A DNA stretch of 48,527 bases from RGIG3009 sp045578625 (GTDB lineage Bacteria; Bacillota; Clostridia; Oscillospirales; Acutalibacteraceae), in assembly GCA_045578625.1 (NCBI GenBank), contig JAZNKN010000043.1, positions 1 through 48,527 on the forward strand. The letters run 5' to 3'. Positions within the stretch are counted from its first letter, which is position 1. Every line of letters begins with the position of its first letter. Below, piece by piece: positions 14,846 to 23,347 of the stretch. The notes beneath the pieces were generated by a model. It made no database searches. It saw only the letters and a program-made list of their open reading frames with translations, and was not told where the DNA came from. The translations under genes and the position numbers were made by a program.

Positions 14846-16868
14846 GCCGGAGCTGCTGGCACCTGCTGGTTCGTATGAGGCGCTCGTCGCCGCGGTGCGC
14901 GCTGGTGCGGATGCCGTATATCTCGGTGTGGGGGCGTTCAACGCTCGCCGCAACGCCCATAATTTTTCACTGGAAGCTACAGACGATACCGCGTACTCGT
15001 TGCAGGATGCGGTATCCTTTTGTCATGCCCGCGGGGTCAAGGTACATCTGACGCTCAACACCCTGATCCGCGATCGGGAATTGTCCGAAGCGCTTTCGAT
15101 CGCCAAAGCTGCGTGCGCTTGCGGCGTGGATGCGCTCATCGTGCAGGATCGCGGCTTGGCACGGCAGCTGCGTGCCGCTGCGCCGACACTGCCGCTGCAC
15201 GCCTCCACGCAGCTGTCCTGCCACACTCCGGAGGGGGTGCGCTTGCTGCGTGACGCGGGTTTTTCCCGCGTGGTACTGGCGCGTGAGATGTCACGCGAGG
15301 AGATCGCCGCGTGTGCTGAGCTCGGTTGTGAATTGGAAGTGTTTGTCCATGGTGCGCTGTGTATGAGTGTGTCGGGACAGTGCGAGCTGTCGGCCCTGCT
15401 GGGCGGTCGCAGCGGCAATCGCGGTCTGTGCGCACAGCCCTGCCGCTTGCCCTTTGCGGTGGGTCATCGCCCCAAGGAGGGTGAGGCAGCGCTCAGCCTT
15501 AAGGATCAGTCTTTATATGCTCATATAGATGAATTGTCCGCACTCGGCGTTGCGTCGTTCAAGATCGAGGGACGAATGAAGCGCCCCGAGTACGTTGCCG
15601 CCGCCACGGCGGTGCTACGCCGCCTGTTAGACGGCGAAACGCCCGATCCGCAGCTAATGGATGATCTGCAAGCTGTCTTTTCACGGTCGGGCTTTACCGA
15701 CGCGTATTTCACCGGTAAGCGCGGTGCCGAACTGTTTGGCAGCCGCCGTGCCGAGGATATTGCCGCACCGTCCGTGCTGTCACGCTTGTCCCGTCTATAC
15801 GATCGGGAGACACCGCGTGTGCCGGTATCCCTGCACCTGACGGACGCGCCACTGGCACTCACCGCAACGGATACGGACGGTAACACCGTTACCGTGACCG
15901 CTCCGACGGACACACCGGTGTTGGAGCAGGCGTTGCCGCGGGAGCGCGTGGCTGCACAACTTGCAAAAACCGGCGGGACACCGTTTACCGCGCAGATCAC
16001 GGTCGATGCGACACCCTCCGTGCCGCTGTCGGCGATCAATGCGCTGCGCCGCGGCGCGTTGGAGGCGCTGCTGACACAGCGCGGGCAGAACCGCCCGATC
16101 GGTTTTGATGAGGCACAGCAGCCGGCAAACAGCGTCTTGCCGGGGCTGCTATCCGGTCTGGTTGCCCGTGCTGAGCGCGCAGAGCAGGTCGTTACGGGTG
16201 CTGATCATTGGATCGTGCCGTTGGGCTGCCGTCCGGATGTGCCGCACTGGGGTGTGGAGATCCCGCGCGGTCTGTTCGGAGCGGAGGACGCGGTGCGCGA
16301 GTCGCTGCGCCGTGCCGCCGAGGCGGGAGCCTCCTTTGCATTGTGTAACAACGTGGCAGCCGTGCCGTTGGCGCGGCAGGCCTGTCTGTCACCGGTCGCC
16401 GGTCCGTTTTGGAATATCACCAACGCTGCGTCGCTCGCCGCCGCGGCAGAGGATGGGGCAAAGGCGGCCATTCTTTCCTTTGAATTGACCTTCCCGCAGA
16501 TGCGATTTGCGGAGGATACGGAGGGCGTGGGTCTGTTTGCCTACGGCCGTCAGCCGCTGATGCTGCTGCGCGCCTGTCCGGTCTCGGCTGCCAAGGGCTG
16601 CGCCTCTTGCGGGGGGAACAGCGAACTGATCGACCGTATGGGTGCGCGTTTTCCGGTGCGCTGCCACGGCGGATGCAGCGAGCTGCTCAACGCCGTGCCG
16701 CTGTATCTGGCAGATCGACTGACCGAACTGCCGAAAACGGCGTTCCGGTATCTGCATTTTACCGACGAAACACCGGCACGTGTTGCCGAGGTGCTGCGGG
16801 AATACCGCGACGGCGGCACACCGCCGCCGCAGTTTACGCGCGGACTATATAAACGAGGGGTGGAGTGA
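14838..16868 (+). CDS. U32 family peptidase with DUF3656 domain (RlhA-like)
   Basis: A 676-residue protein of the collagenase-like U32 family. It begins KPELLAPAGSYEALVAAVRA and contains the cysteine-rich block CMSVSGQC ... GLCAQPCRLPF (about residues 173-205), the site that in E. coli RlhA and TrhP supports hydroxylation of rRNA or tRNA. Further cysteines (CPVSAAKGCASCGG) lie near the C-terminus. The long second half is the DUF3656/U32 extension. By family analogy an RNA-hydroxylation role is more likely than proteolysis; the substrate is unknown. The GTG at 14838 overlaps zapA; an upstream in-frame ATG would extend into zapA with no family match. Confidence 0.88.
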   Translation: MGKPELLAPAGSYEALVAAVRAGADAVYLGVGAFNARRNAHNFSLEATDDTAYSLQDAVSFCHARGVKVHLTLNTLIRDRELSEALSIAKAACACGVDALIVQDRGLARQLRAAAPTLPLHASTQLSCHTPEGVRLLRDAGFSRVVLAREMSREEIAACAELGCELEVFVHGALCMSVSGQCELSALLGGRSGNRGLCAQPCRLPFAVGHRPKEGEAALSLKDQSLYAHIDELSALGVASFKIEGRMKRPEYVAAATAVLRRLLDGETPDPQLMDDLQAVFSRSGFTDAYFTGKRGAELFGSRRAEDIAAPSVLSRLSRLYDRETPRVPVSLHLTDAPLALTATDTDGNTVTVTAPTDTPVLEQALPRERVAAQLAKTGGTPFTAQITVDATPSVPLSAINALRRGALEALLTQRGQNRPIGFDEAQQPANSVLPGLLSGLVARAERAEQVVTGADHWIVPLGCRPDVPHWGVEIPRGLFGAEDAVRESLRRAAEAGASFALCNNVAAVPLARQACLSPVAGPFWNITNAASLAAAAEDGAKAAILSFELTFPQMRFAEDTEGVGLFAYGRQPLMLLRACPVSAAKGCASCGGNSELIDRMGARFPVRCHGGCSELLNAVPLYLADRLTELPKTAFRYLHFTDETPARVAEVLREYRDGGTPPPQFTRGLYKRGVE

Positions 16869-16874
16869 TATGCG

Positions 16875-17255
16875 GTGAAGGTTGCGGTGATTGGATCGCG
16901 CGATATTCGTTACGTCGATCTGGATGCGTTTTTACCGATCGGTACGACCGAGATCGTCTCGGGCGGCGCACGCGGTGTGGATGCCTGTGCGCGGCGATAT
17001 GCACGGACACACGGCATTAAACTGACCGAGTTTCTGCCGGACTACGACACCTACGGCAGAGCGGCGCCCCTGCGCCGTAACGATCATATCGTGGAGTACG
17101 CCGATCTGGTACTGGCGTTCTGGGACGGCGCTTCGCGCGGGACACGGTACGTGGTCCGTCGCTGCCGCGAGAGCGGAACGGCGGTGCGCATCTTCCGATT
17201 GCGGAGACCTGTGGAGGACGTACCGGTACAGCTGGTGTGGGATGTGGAAGCATAA
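16875..17255 (+). CDS. DUF2493/SLOG-like nucleotide-binding protein
   Basis: A 126-residue Rossmann-like protein. AVIGSRDIRYVDLDAF at the start and SGGARGVDACARRYA in the middle match the DUF2493 branch of the SLOG superfamily, which includes DprA and LOG proteins and senses or processes nucleotide-derived ligands. The remaining DLVLAFWDGASRGT block is also typical. It uses a GTG start at 16875 behind GGGGTGGAG; a nearby ATG is in another frame and stops after two codons. Last gene of the murA-to-U32 series, followed by a terminator. Specific function unknown. Confidence 0.75.
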   Translation: MKVAVIGSRDIRYVDLDAFLPIGTTEIVSGGARGVDACARRYARTHGIKLTEFLPDYDTYGRAAPLRRNDHIVEYADLVLAFWDGASRGTRYVVRRCRESGTAVRIFRLRRPVEDVPVQLVWDVEA

Positions 17256-17259
17256 AAGG

Positions 17260-17293
17260 ACAGAGGACAGCAACACGCTGTCCTCTGTTTTTT
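17260..17293 (+). terminator. terminator before spoIVA
   Basis: A perfect 12-bp stem ACAGAGGACAGC / GCTGTCCTCTGT (17260-17271 with 17277-17288) with loop AACAC and a T-run. Confidence 0.92.
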
Positions 17294-17303
17294 ATACCCT
17301 GTC

Positions 17304-17331
17304 ATAAACTGCCGACGAGCCTCATAGGAAT
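17304..17331 (+). promoter_or_regulatory. sigma-E-like promoter of spoIVA
   Basis: GTCATA (ATA at 17304-17306), 16 nt, then CATAGGAAT (17323-17331). The -35 and spacing fit sigma-E well; the -10 matches only in its first half. spoIVA is sigma-E-dependent in Bacillus. Confidence 0.5.
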
Positions 17332-17363
17332 GTACAAACAATGATGTGAGCGGAGGAAGGAAC

Positions 17364-18845
17364 ATGACAGCGAGCAATACCATATATCAGGATATCGCCA
17401 CCCGGACCAATGGCGATATTTACATCGGCGTGGTCGGACCGGTCCGGACAGGAAAATCCACCTTTATCAAGCAGTTTATGGATACGTTGGTGCTGCCGAA
17501 TATCGACAGCGAGTACAGCCGTGAACGCGCGGTGGATGAGCTGCCGCAATCGTCGGCGGGGCGCACTATTATGACCACCGAACCGAAATTCATTCCCGAG
17601 CAGGCGGTGGGCATTACCGTCAGCGGTACGGCGGGAATGAAGGTTCGGATGATCGACTGCGTCGGCTACGTCGTGCCGTCGGCGTTGGGGTACATTGAGG
17701 AGAACGCACCGCGTATGGTCAAAACGCCGTGGTTTGAGGAGGAGGTCCCCTTCAATATGGCGGCGGAGGTCGGAACGCAAAAGGTGATCTCCGAACACTC
17801 CACCATCGGTCTGGTAGTCACCACCGACGGTAGTATCACGGAGATCCCGCGGGAGGAATACGCAGAGGCTGAGGAGCGTGTGATCCGCGAGTTGCAGGCG
17901 ATCCACAAGCCGTTTGCGGTGTTGCTCAATACGACCGCGCCGCACAGCGACGAGACGCACGCGTTGTGCGAAGAGCTTACCGAAAAATACGGTGTCCCCG
18001 TTTGTCCAGTGAACTGTCTGGAGATCGGGGAGGAGGAGATCCGCGAGATCCTGCAGGCCATTTTGTTCGAGTTTCCCATCGATCGGATCGGCTTTAAGAT
18101 GCCGGCGTGGGTCATGGGACTGGACCGTCAGCATCCGGTGCGTCAGAGCATTGTCGGCTCGGTGCGCGAAGCGGTATCGGGAATGCAAAAGATCCGCGAG
18201 TTGAACACGCTCAAAGACACGCTGACCGCTTGCGAATACCTCAGCGGTGCTGCGTTGGATACGGTCGATCTCGGAAGCGGCAGTGGCTTGGTCGAGTTGG
18301 AAATGCGTCCGGAGTTGTTCTATCGGGTGCTCAGCGAGACGACCGGCATTCCGGTCGCGGACGAGGGCGAACTGATGACGCGAATGAACGAGCTGGCGGA
18401 TATCCGTCGGAAATACGATAAGCTCAAGGGCGCACTGGATCAGGTGGAGATGACCGGCTACGGTATCGTGATGCCGACGCTGGACGAAATGGCCTTGGAT
18501 GAACCGGAGATCATCAAGCAGAGCGGTCGCTACGGCGTGCGTCTGCGTGCTACCGCACCGTCGATCCACATGATGAAAGCGGATATCACCACGGAGGTCG
18601 CACCCATCGTCGGGTCGGAGCGGCAATCGGAGGAACTGGTAAATTATTTGCTGCGTGAGTTTGAGGAGGATCCCGGCAAGATCTGGGATTCCAACATTTT
18701 CGGTACGTCGCTGTACGGCTTGGTCAACGAGGGACTGCACAACAAGCTGCACCGGATGCCGGGGGATGCGCGCCTGAAACTGAAAGAAACCGTGGAGCGT
18801 ATTATCAACGAGGGCTGTAACGGCCTGATCTGTATTATCGTGTGA
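17364..18845 (+). CDS. spoIVA: stage IV sporulation protein A, spore coat ATPase
   Basis: A 493-residue SpoIVA, practically the same length as the Bacillus protein (492). It forms the basement layer of the spore coat on the forespore surface by ATP-driven polymerisation. The Walker A motif GPVRTGKS lies at residues 25-32 inside the family block GDIYIGVVGPVRTGKSTF. The C-terminus ends in a short hydrophobic stretch (LICIIV), in line with membrane contact via SpoVM. The ATG at 17364 has GGAGGAAGG directly upstream. This gene alone indicates an endospore former. Confidence 0.98.
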   Translation: MTASNTIYQDIATRTNGDIYIGVVGPVRTGKSTFIKQFMDTLVLPNIDSEYSRERAVDELPQSSAGRTIMTTEPKFIPEQAVGITVSGTAGMKVRMIDCVGYVVPSALGYIEENAPRMVKTPWFEEEVPFNMAAEVGTQKVISEHSTIGLVVTTDGSITEIPREEYAEAEERVIRELQAIHKPFAVLLNTTAPHSDETHALCEELTEKYGVPVCPVNCLEIGEEEIREILQAILFEFPIDRIGFKMPAWVMGLDRQHPVRQSIVGSVREAVSGMQKIRELNTLKDTLTACEYLSGAALDTVDLGSGSGLVELEMRPELFYRVLSETTGIPVADEGELMTRMNELADIRRKYDKLKGALDQVEMTGYGIVMPTLDEMALDEPEIIKQSGRYGVRLRATAPSIHMMKADITTEVAPIVGSERQSEELVNYLLREFEEDPGKIWDSNIFGTSLYGLVNEGLHNKLHRMPGDARLKLKETVERIINEGCNGLICIIV

Positions 18846-18870
18846 TGCGAGAAAAAGGGGCTGTTTGAGT

Positions 18871-19596
18871 ATGAATGGACAACGCCGTCAGCGCGAGCCG
18901 CGCGCCAAAAGAGATCGGTCGGGGTTTTCTCTGTTGGCCGTGCAGAGCATCGTGTGCGGCGTTGTCCTGCTCCTTGCCCTGCTGCTGCGGTTGGTTGGCG
19001 GCGATACATGGACGCAGCTGCGCTCTTTGTTTCGTCAGTGGATGACGGAGGAGGGGTTGACGCAGGTCATCGCGGAGCAGCTTGAGGAGGAAGAAGCGAC
19101 ACAGGGGGTCGGCGGACGCGATATTGCCGTGGGGGAGGCGGTGTCGGTGCTACGGCCGCCGCAGGGGGCGACCTTCGCGCCGCCGACCGTGCCGATCACC
19201 GCCATCACGCCGCTGAAAAGCGGTCGCGTGACCTCGTCGTTTGGCTATCGCACCGACCCGATCAAGGGCGGGACAGGCTTTCACACGGGGATAGACGTGG
19301 CGGCGTCCAAAGGAGAGCCACTGTACGCGCTGTATGATGGAGTGGTGACCGCCGCAGCGTGGGACAGCAGCTACGGCAACTATATCGCGGTCACGACCGC
19401 CGAAGGGTGGGAACTGTGGTACGCGCATTGCTCGGTGCTGCTGTGCCGCGAGGGGGAGAGCGTTACTGCGGGACAACGCATTGCGCAGGTGGGAAGCACC
19501 GGCGATTCGACGGGAGATCACGTGCATATCATGGTGAAGCATGACGGCGTGTGCTACGATCCGACGTCGCTGATCCCGGAGGGATGGTATGCTTGA
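18871..19596 (+). CDS. membrane-anchored LytM/M23 peptidase, SpoIVFA- or SpoIIQ-like
   Basis: This 241-residue protein has a basic N-terminus, one membrane helix (about residues 19-40), a linker, and a C-terminal LytM domain (about 115-235). All five LytM residues are present: H138 and D142 in FHTGIDVAA, H186 in YAHC, and H217 and H219 in DHVHI. Lying between spoIVA and an M50 protease gene, with a coding overlap to the latter, it most resembles the SpoIVFA position. Bacillus SpoIVFA and SpoIIQ have degenerate sites, whereas clostridial SpoIIQ is intact, so a SpoIIQ-type role is also possible. The ATG at 18871 fits the AAAAAGGGG site better than the TTG at 18865. Confidence 0.8.
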   Translation: MNGQRRQREPRAKRDRSGFSLLAVQSIVCGVVLLLALLLRLVGGDTWTQLRSLFRQWMTEEGLTQVIAEQLEEEEATQGVGGRDIAVGEAVSVLRPPQGATFAPPTVPITAITPLKSGRVTSSFGYRTDPIKGGTGFHTGIDVAASKGEPLYALYDGVVTAAAWDSSYGNYIAVTTAEGWELWYAHCSVLLCREGESVTAGQRIAQVGSTGDSTGDHVHIMVKHDGVCYDPTSLIPEGWYA

Positions 19597-20176
19597 GTGG
19601 TGTTGGCAGGGCATCCGATTTCGGTTGAGCCTGTGGTTTCCGGCGACGGTCATTGCGATGCTGTCGTTGGATCAAAGCGGACTGACGCTGCTGTGCCTGC
19701 TCGCTTCGATCCTCCACGAGCTGGGACACTTTACGGTCATGGCGCTGCTGCGGGATGCCCCGGCGTGTATCACGCTGGGGTTTTTCGGGATGAGGGTGGA
19801 ACGAAAGCCTGCCGTTCGGTTAAGCTATCCCGCTCTGTGTGCCGTGTCACTGGCCGGACCGCTGGCAAATGCGCTGTGCTGTGGGCTGCTGTGGTACACC
19901 GGCGTCTACGATGCGGCGCTTATCCACGGCGTACTGGCCTTTTTTCACCTGCTGCCGATCACGTCGCTGGATGGCGGCGAAGCACTGTATGCGCTGCTGT
20001 GCTGCCGTCTGACGGAGGAGCGTGCTGACAGAGGGCTGCTGATCTGCTCGGCGGTGACGGTGTTTCCGGTAGCACTATTGGGCTTTTGGCTGCTGCTTGA
20101 GAGCGGATACAATTTCACGCTGCTTCTCGTTAGCGTTTATTTGATTTTGCGGATGTTTTTACGTTCCGGGCATTGA
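19589..20176 (+). CDS. site-2 protease family M50, probable SpoIVFB
   Basis: A 195-residue intramembrane zinc metalloprotease. HELGH lies at residues 43-47, the same numbering as in Bacillus SpoIVFB, and the third zinc ligand is D128 in ITSLDGG. Four to six hydrophobic segments are visible. In sporulation SpoIVFB cleaves pro-sigma-K in the mother-cell-derived forespore membrane. The upstream overlapping LytM gene and nearby spoIVA support this, but no sigK is in the window and other S2P-like M50 proteins exist in clostridia. GGAGGG at 19578-19583 sets the ATG at 19589. Confidence 0.75.
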   Translation: MLEWCWQGIRFRLSLWFPATVIAMLSLDQSGLTLLCLLASILHELGHFTVMALLRDAPACITLGFFGMRVERKPAVRLSYPALCAVSLAGPLANALCCGLLWYTGVYDAALIHGVLAFFHLLPITSLDGGEALYALLCCRLTEERADRGLLICSAVTVFPVALLGFWLLLESGYNFTLLLVSVYLILRMFLRSGH

Positions 20177-20201
20177 AAAACCGCGCTGAATGTCGTATAC
20201 T
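20173..20201 (+). promoter_or_regulatory. sigma-A promoter of the radical-SAM pair
   Basis: TTGAAA (20173-20178), 17 nt and TATACT (20196-20201), 35 nt before the start; it overlaps the end of the M50 gene. Confidence 0.75.
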
Positions 20202-20236
20202 GATACCTGTGGTGCGATCCACCCAAGGAGGTTAGT

Positions 20237-22078
20237 ATGGCGCTTACGTTGGACGAGCTGTTTGACCGCGTGCAAAAGCCGGCACGATATACCGGCGGCG
20301 AGCTGAACAGCGTTGTAAAAGATAAAAGCAAGGTGAACGTGCGGTTCGCCTTTTGTTTCCCCGATCTTTATGAGGTCGGCATGTCGCATTTGGGAATGAA
20401 GATCCTCTACGGTCTGAAGAATGACGTGGAGGACTTTTGGTGCGAGCGTGTGTTTGCACCGGATACCGATATGGAAACACTGATGCGGGAGAACGGTATT
20501 CCGCTGTTTGCGTTGGAAAGCCGCGATCCCATTCGGGAGTTCGATTTTATCGGCTTTACGCTGCAATATGAGATGTGCTATACCACCATTTTGAATATGC
20601 TGGATCTTGCCGGTGTGCCGCTGCGCGCGGATCAGCGCGGAAGCGATATGCCGTTGGTGGTCGCGGGCGGTCCTTGTGCCTGCAATCCCGAACCGTTGGC
20701 GGATTTCTTTGATATCTTTATCCTCGGCGAGGGTGAGGAGGTCAATCTGGAACTGATGTCGCTGTATCGGGAGCATAAGCGGCAAGGCTACGATAAACAA
20801 CGCTTTTTGAAAGCCGCCGCGCAGATCGAGGGCGTGTATGTGCCGGCATTTTATGAGGTCTCGTATTACGAGGACGGCCGCGTGCGGGCGATCACTCCGA
20901 CCGAGGGTGTTCCTGCGACCGTGCGTAAGCGTGTCATCCGCGATATGGACACGGCGTATTATCCGGAGTCCTTTGTCGTACCCTTTATCGACATTGTTCA
21001 TGACCGCGCGATGAGTGAGATCTTCCGCGGCTGTATCCGCGGTTGCCGCTTCTGTCAGGCGGGCTTTATCTACCGTCCGGTGCGTGAAAAGTCGGTGGAG
21101 ACCATCGACCGCCAGAGCCGCTGTCTGTGCGAGACGAGCGGATACGAGGAGTTCTCGCTGTCCTCGCTGTCCACCAGTGATTATACCCACCTGGAGGAGT
21201 TGCTGACACAGCTTCTGTCGTGGGCGGAGGAGCAGCATACCAATATTTCGGTACCGTCGCTGCGTGTGGACGGCTTTTCCGAGGAACTTGCCAACCGATT
21301 GAACGTGCTGCGCCGCAACGGCTTGACCTTTGCGCCGGAGGCGGGGACGCAGCGGCTGCGTGATACCATCAATAAGAACCTGACCGAGGAGGAGATCTTA
21401 GAAACGGCGCGCCGCGCGTTCAGCGGCGGTTGGACGTCGGTCAAGCTGTATTTTATGTTGGGTCTGCCCACCGAAACGCCGGAGGACATCGTCGGTATCA
21501 ATACGCTGGGGCAGAAGATCGTCAATTGCTTTTACCACAACCCGAACAAGCCCAAGGGCAAGGGCGTTACGGTGTCGGGCAGCGTTTCCTGCTTCGTTCC
21601 CAAGCCGTTTACGCCGTTTCAGTGGGAGCCGCAGGATACGTTGGTACAGCTGGAGGAAAAGCAGCGCCTGCTGCGTGAGTCGGTGACGACCAAAAAGATA
21701 TCGCTCAGTTGGCACGATGCCAAGACGAGCTATCTGGAAGCGGTGCTGGCGCGTGGCGACCGACGTCTCGGTGCGGCGCTGGAGGAGGCGTTCCGCCGCG
21801 GTTTTAATCTGGACGCTTGGTCGGAGCATTTTGATTTTGACGCGTGGATGGATATTTTCCGCAATCAGGGTCTGGATCCCGATTTCTATGCCTGCCGCCG
21901 CCGCGAGGAGGACGAGGTCTTTCCTTGGGATCACATCGATGTCGGTGTGAACAAGGCGTTTTTGTGGGCGGAAAATCAGCGCGCCCATGACGGCGTGACC
22001 ACGCCGCACTGCCGGCAGGAATGCTCGCACTGCGGTGCCACCTGCTTCAAAGGAGGGGTCTGCGTTGAACGACGTTAA
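20237..22078 (+). CDS. TIGR03960-family B12-binding-domain radical SAM protein
   Basis: A 613-residue radical SAM protein. The [4Fe-4S] motif is C266-x3-C270-x2-C273 in GCIRGCRFCQAG, preceded by an N-terminal Rossmann-like domain with the GGPCACNPEPL block that resembles cobalamin-binding folds. The central TIM barrel shows SLRVDGFSEELA and the C-terminal part is Cys-containing (CRQECSHCGATC). Members of this family sit next to a DUF2344 protein, as here; the product formed is not established. AAGGAGG precedes the ATG at 20237. Confidence 0.9.
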   Translation: MALTLDELFDRVQKPARYTGGELNSVVKDKSKVNVRFAFCFPDLYEVGMSHLGMKILYGLKNDVEDFWCERVFAPDTDMETLMRENGIPLFALESRDPIREFDFIGFTLQYEMCYTTILNMLDLAGVPLRADQRGSDMPLVVAGGPCACNPEPLADFFDIFILGEGEEVNLELMSLYREHKRQGYDKQRFLKAAAQIEGVYVPAFYEVSYYEDGRVRAITPTEGVPATVRKRVIRDMDTAYYPESFVVPFIDIVHDRAMSEIFRGCIRGCRFCQAGFIYRPVREKSVETIDRQSRCLCETSGYEEFSLSSLSTSDYTHLEELLTQLLSWAEEQHTNISVPSLRVDGFSEELANRLNVLRRNGLTFAPEAGTQRLRDTINKNLTEEEILETARRAFSGGWTSVKLYFMLGLPTETPEDIVGINTLGQKIVNCFYHNPNKPKGKGVTVSGSVSCFVPKPFTPFQWEPQDTLVQLEEKQRLLRESVTTKKISLSWHDAKTSYLEAVLARGDRRLGAALEEAFRRGFNLDAWSEHFDFDAWMDIFRNQGLDPDFYACRRREEDEVFPWDHIDVGVNKAFLWAENQRAHDGVTTPHCRQECSHCGATCFKGGVCVERR

Positions 22079-22730
22079 GGATTTTACCACGGTGCGCATC
22101 GTGTTTTCCAAGACCGGTCGCGCCCGCTATATTTCGCATCTGGACCTCAACCGTACCATGACGCGCGCCGTGCGCCGTGCCGGTCTGCCGATCTGGTACA
22201 CCGAGGGTTTCAACCGTCATCCGTATCTCACCTTTGCCGCGCCGCTGTCGCTTGGCTTTGAGGGCGAGCGGGAAACGATGGATCTGCGTCTGGAGCAGGA
22301 GATGGCCATGGTAGAGCTCACGGCACGGTTGGATGCTGTGATGCCGGAGGGCTTGCACATTCTGAGTGCCGCGCCGGCGGTCAAAAAGGCCGGCGAGGTG
22401 GACAAAGCCGTGTATCGCCTGGCGTTGAATTGTCCGGTGCAGGCGGTGGAAGCGCTGCTTAGCCAAGAGTCGATCCCGGTGCAGAAGCGCACCAAAAAGA
22501 AGGAACTGGTCACGGTAGAACTCAAGCCGGTGCTGGAAGCGGCGCAGGGAGTCGTGAGCGCGTGTGACAATGGGACGCAGTGGGAGCTGACGCTGCCGAT
22601 GGGCAGTGAGTTGTCGGTCAATCCGTCGCTGATCATTACCGCACTGCGTGAGCAGCAGAACCTGCCGGAGCTGTCGGCACAGGTGCGCCGGTTGCGTGTG
22701 TTGGCGCGTGACGGTAGCGAGTTTGCATGA
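22065..22730 (+). CDS. TIGR03936/DUF2344 radical-SAM-associated protein
   Basis: A 221-residue partner of the preceding radical SAM protein. It has the family opening VRIVFSKTGRARYISHLDL and YTEGFNRHPYLTFAAPLSLG. It has no CxxxCxxC motif, so it is thought to act as an accessory or substrate-presenting subunit. The TTG at 22065 has AGGAGGGG at 22051-22058 and overlaps the upstream gene's last codons, which supports tight coupling and equal amounts of the two proteins. Confidence 0.9.
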   Translation: MNDVKDFTTVRIVFSKTGRARYISHLDLNRTMTRAVRRAGLPIWYTEGFNRHPYLTFAAPLSLGFEGERETMDLRLEQEMAMVELTARLDAVMPEGLHILSAAPAVKKAGEVDKAVYRLALNCPVQAVEALLSQESIPVQKRTKKKELVTVELKPVLEAAQGVVSACDNGTQWELTLPMGSELSVNPSLIITALREQQNLPELSAQVRRLRVLARDGSEFA

Positions 22731-22755
22731 TTTTTACGTGAATGAAAAAAAGTGC

Positions 22756-22784
22756 TTGCTTTTTTGAAAAAGCCGTAGTATACT
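22756..22784 (+). promoter_or_regulatory. sigma-A promoter of rplS
   Basis: TTGCTT (22756-22761), 17 nt and TATACT (22779-22784); transcription would start about 140 nt before rplS. Confidence 0.75.
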
Positions 22785-22790
22785 ATTGCA

Positions 22791-22920
22791 GTATGAATGT
22801 CCGTTCTGCCATCATCCGGGCAGAATGGGGATGAGTGCCGAGCGAAAGCGAGACATGAAAGCGGGTATTCCTCTGCCGACGGCGGTAGCCGGTTCTGGGT
22901 ATGAATGTCTGAAATTAGAA
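22791..22920 (+). ncRNA. structured 5' leader of rplS, candidate L19 autoregulatory element
   Basis: The leader contains TTCTGCC/GGCAGAA (22804-22810 with 22819-22825). Its loop TCATCC (22812-22817) can pair with downstream GGATGA (22829-22834), giving a possible pseudoknot. A GCGAAAGC tetraloop hairpin follows, and TATGAATGTC occurs near both ends. Ribosomal-protein leaders of this kind exist for L19 in Firmicutes; I have not aligned it to a family model. Confidence 0.45.
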
Positions 22921-22933
22921 GGAGGATTTTTCC

Positions 22934-23278
22934 ATGGATGCTTTGAAACTCATTGCCTCTGACAGCCTGAAAGAGGCAGCCCCCCAGTTTGCGATCGGTG
23001 ATACCGTCCGCGTTGACGTGAAGATCCGCGAAGGCGACCGTGAGCGTATCCAGGCTTTTGAGGGTACGGTCATTGCCAAGAAGGGCTCCGGCGTTGCCGA
23101 GACCTTTACGGTTCGCCGCGTGTCCTACGGCGTCGGTGTGGAGCGTGTGTTCCCGCTGCATTCCCCCAACGTTGCCGCTGTTACTGTGATCCGTCACGGT
23201 AAGGTCCGCAGAAGCAAGCTGTACTACCTGCGTGATCGCGTTGGTAAGGCTGCCAAGGTCAAAGAACTCATTAAATAA
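22934..23278 (+). CDS. rplS: 50S ribosomal protein L19
   Basis: A 114-residue L19, the usual length. It sits at the 30S-50S interface. The signature FAIGDTVRVDVKIREGDRER and the RSKLYYLRDRVGKAAKVKE tail are canonical. The start ATG at 22934 has AGAAGGAGG upstream and follows a long structured leader. It is transcribed from its own promoter and ends in a terminator, so its level is probably set separately from the signal-peptidase operon downstream. Confidence 0.98.
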   Translation: MDALKLIASDSLKEAAPQFAIGDTVRVDVKIREGDRERIQAFEGTVIAKKGSGVAETFTVRRVSYGVGVERVFPLHSPNVAAVTVIRHGKVRRSKLYYLRDRVGKAAKVKELIK

Positions 23279-23285
23279 GGCGGAA

Positions 23286-23318
23286 GGGGAGAAAATCGGT
23301 TGGTTTTCTCCTCTTTTT
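23286..23318 (+). terminator. terminator after rplS
   Basis: GGGGAGAAAA (23286-23295) pairs with TTTTCTCCTC (23304-23313), with one G-T pair, followed by TTTTT. Confidence 0.75.
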
Positions 23319-23347
23319 CTATTTCTTTTCGGAAAGGAGGGCGCGTC

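Noticed and set aside
17322..18752. A 476-residue minus-strand frame opposite spoIVA
   Set aside because: Antisense shadow; the sense gene is a full-length SpoIVA with its own start signals.
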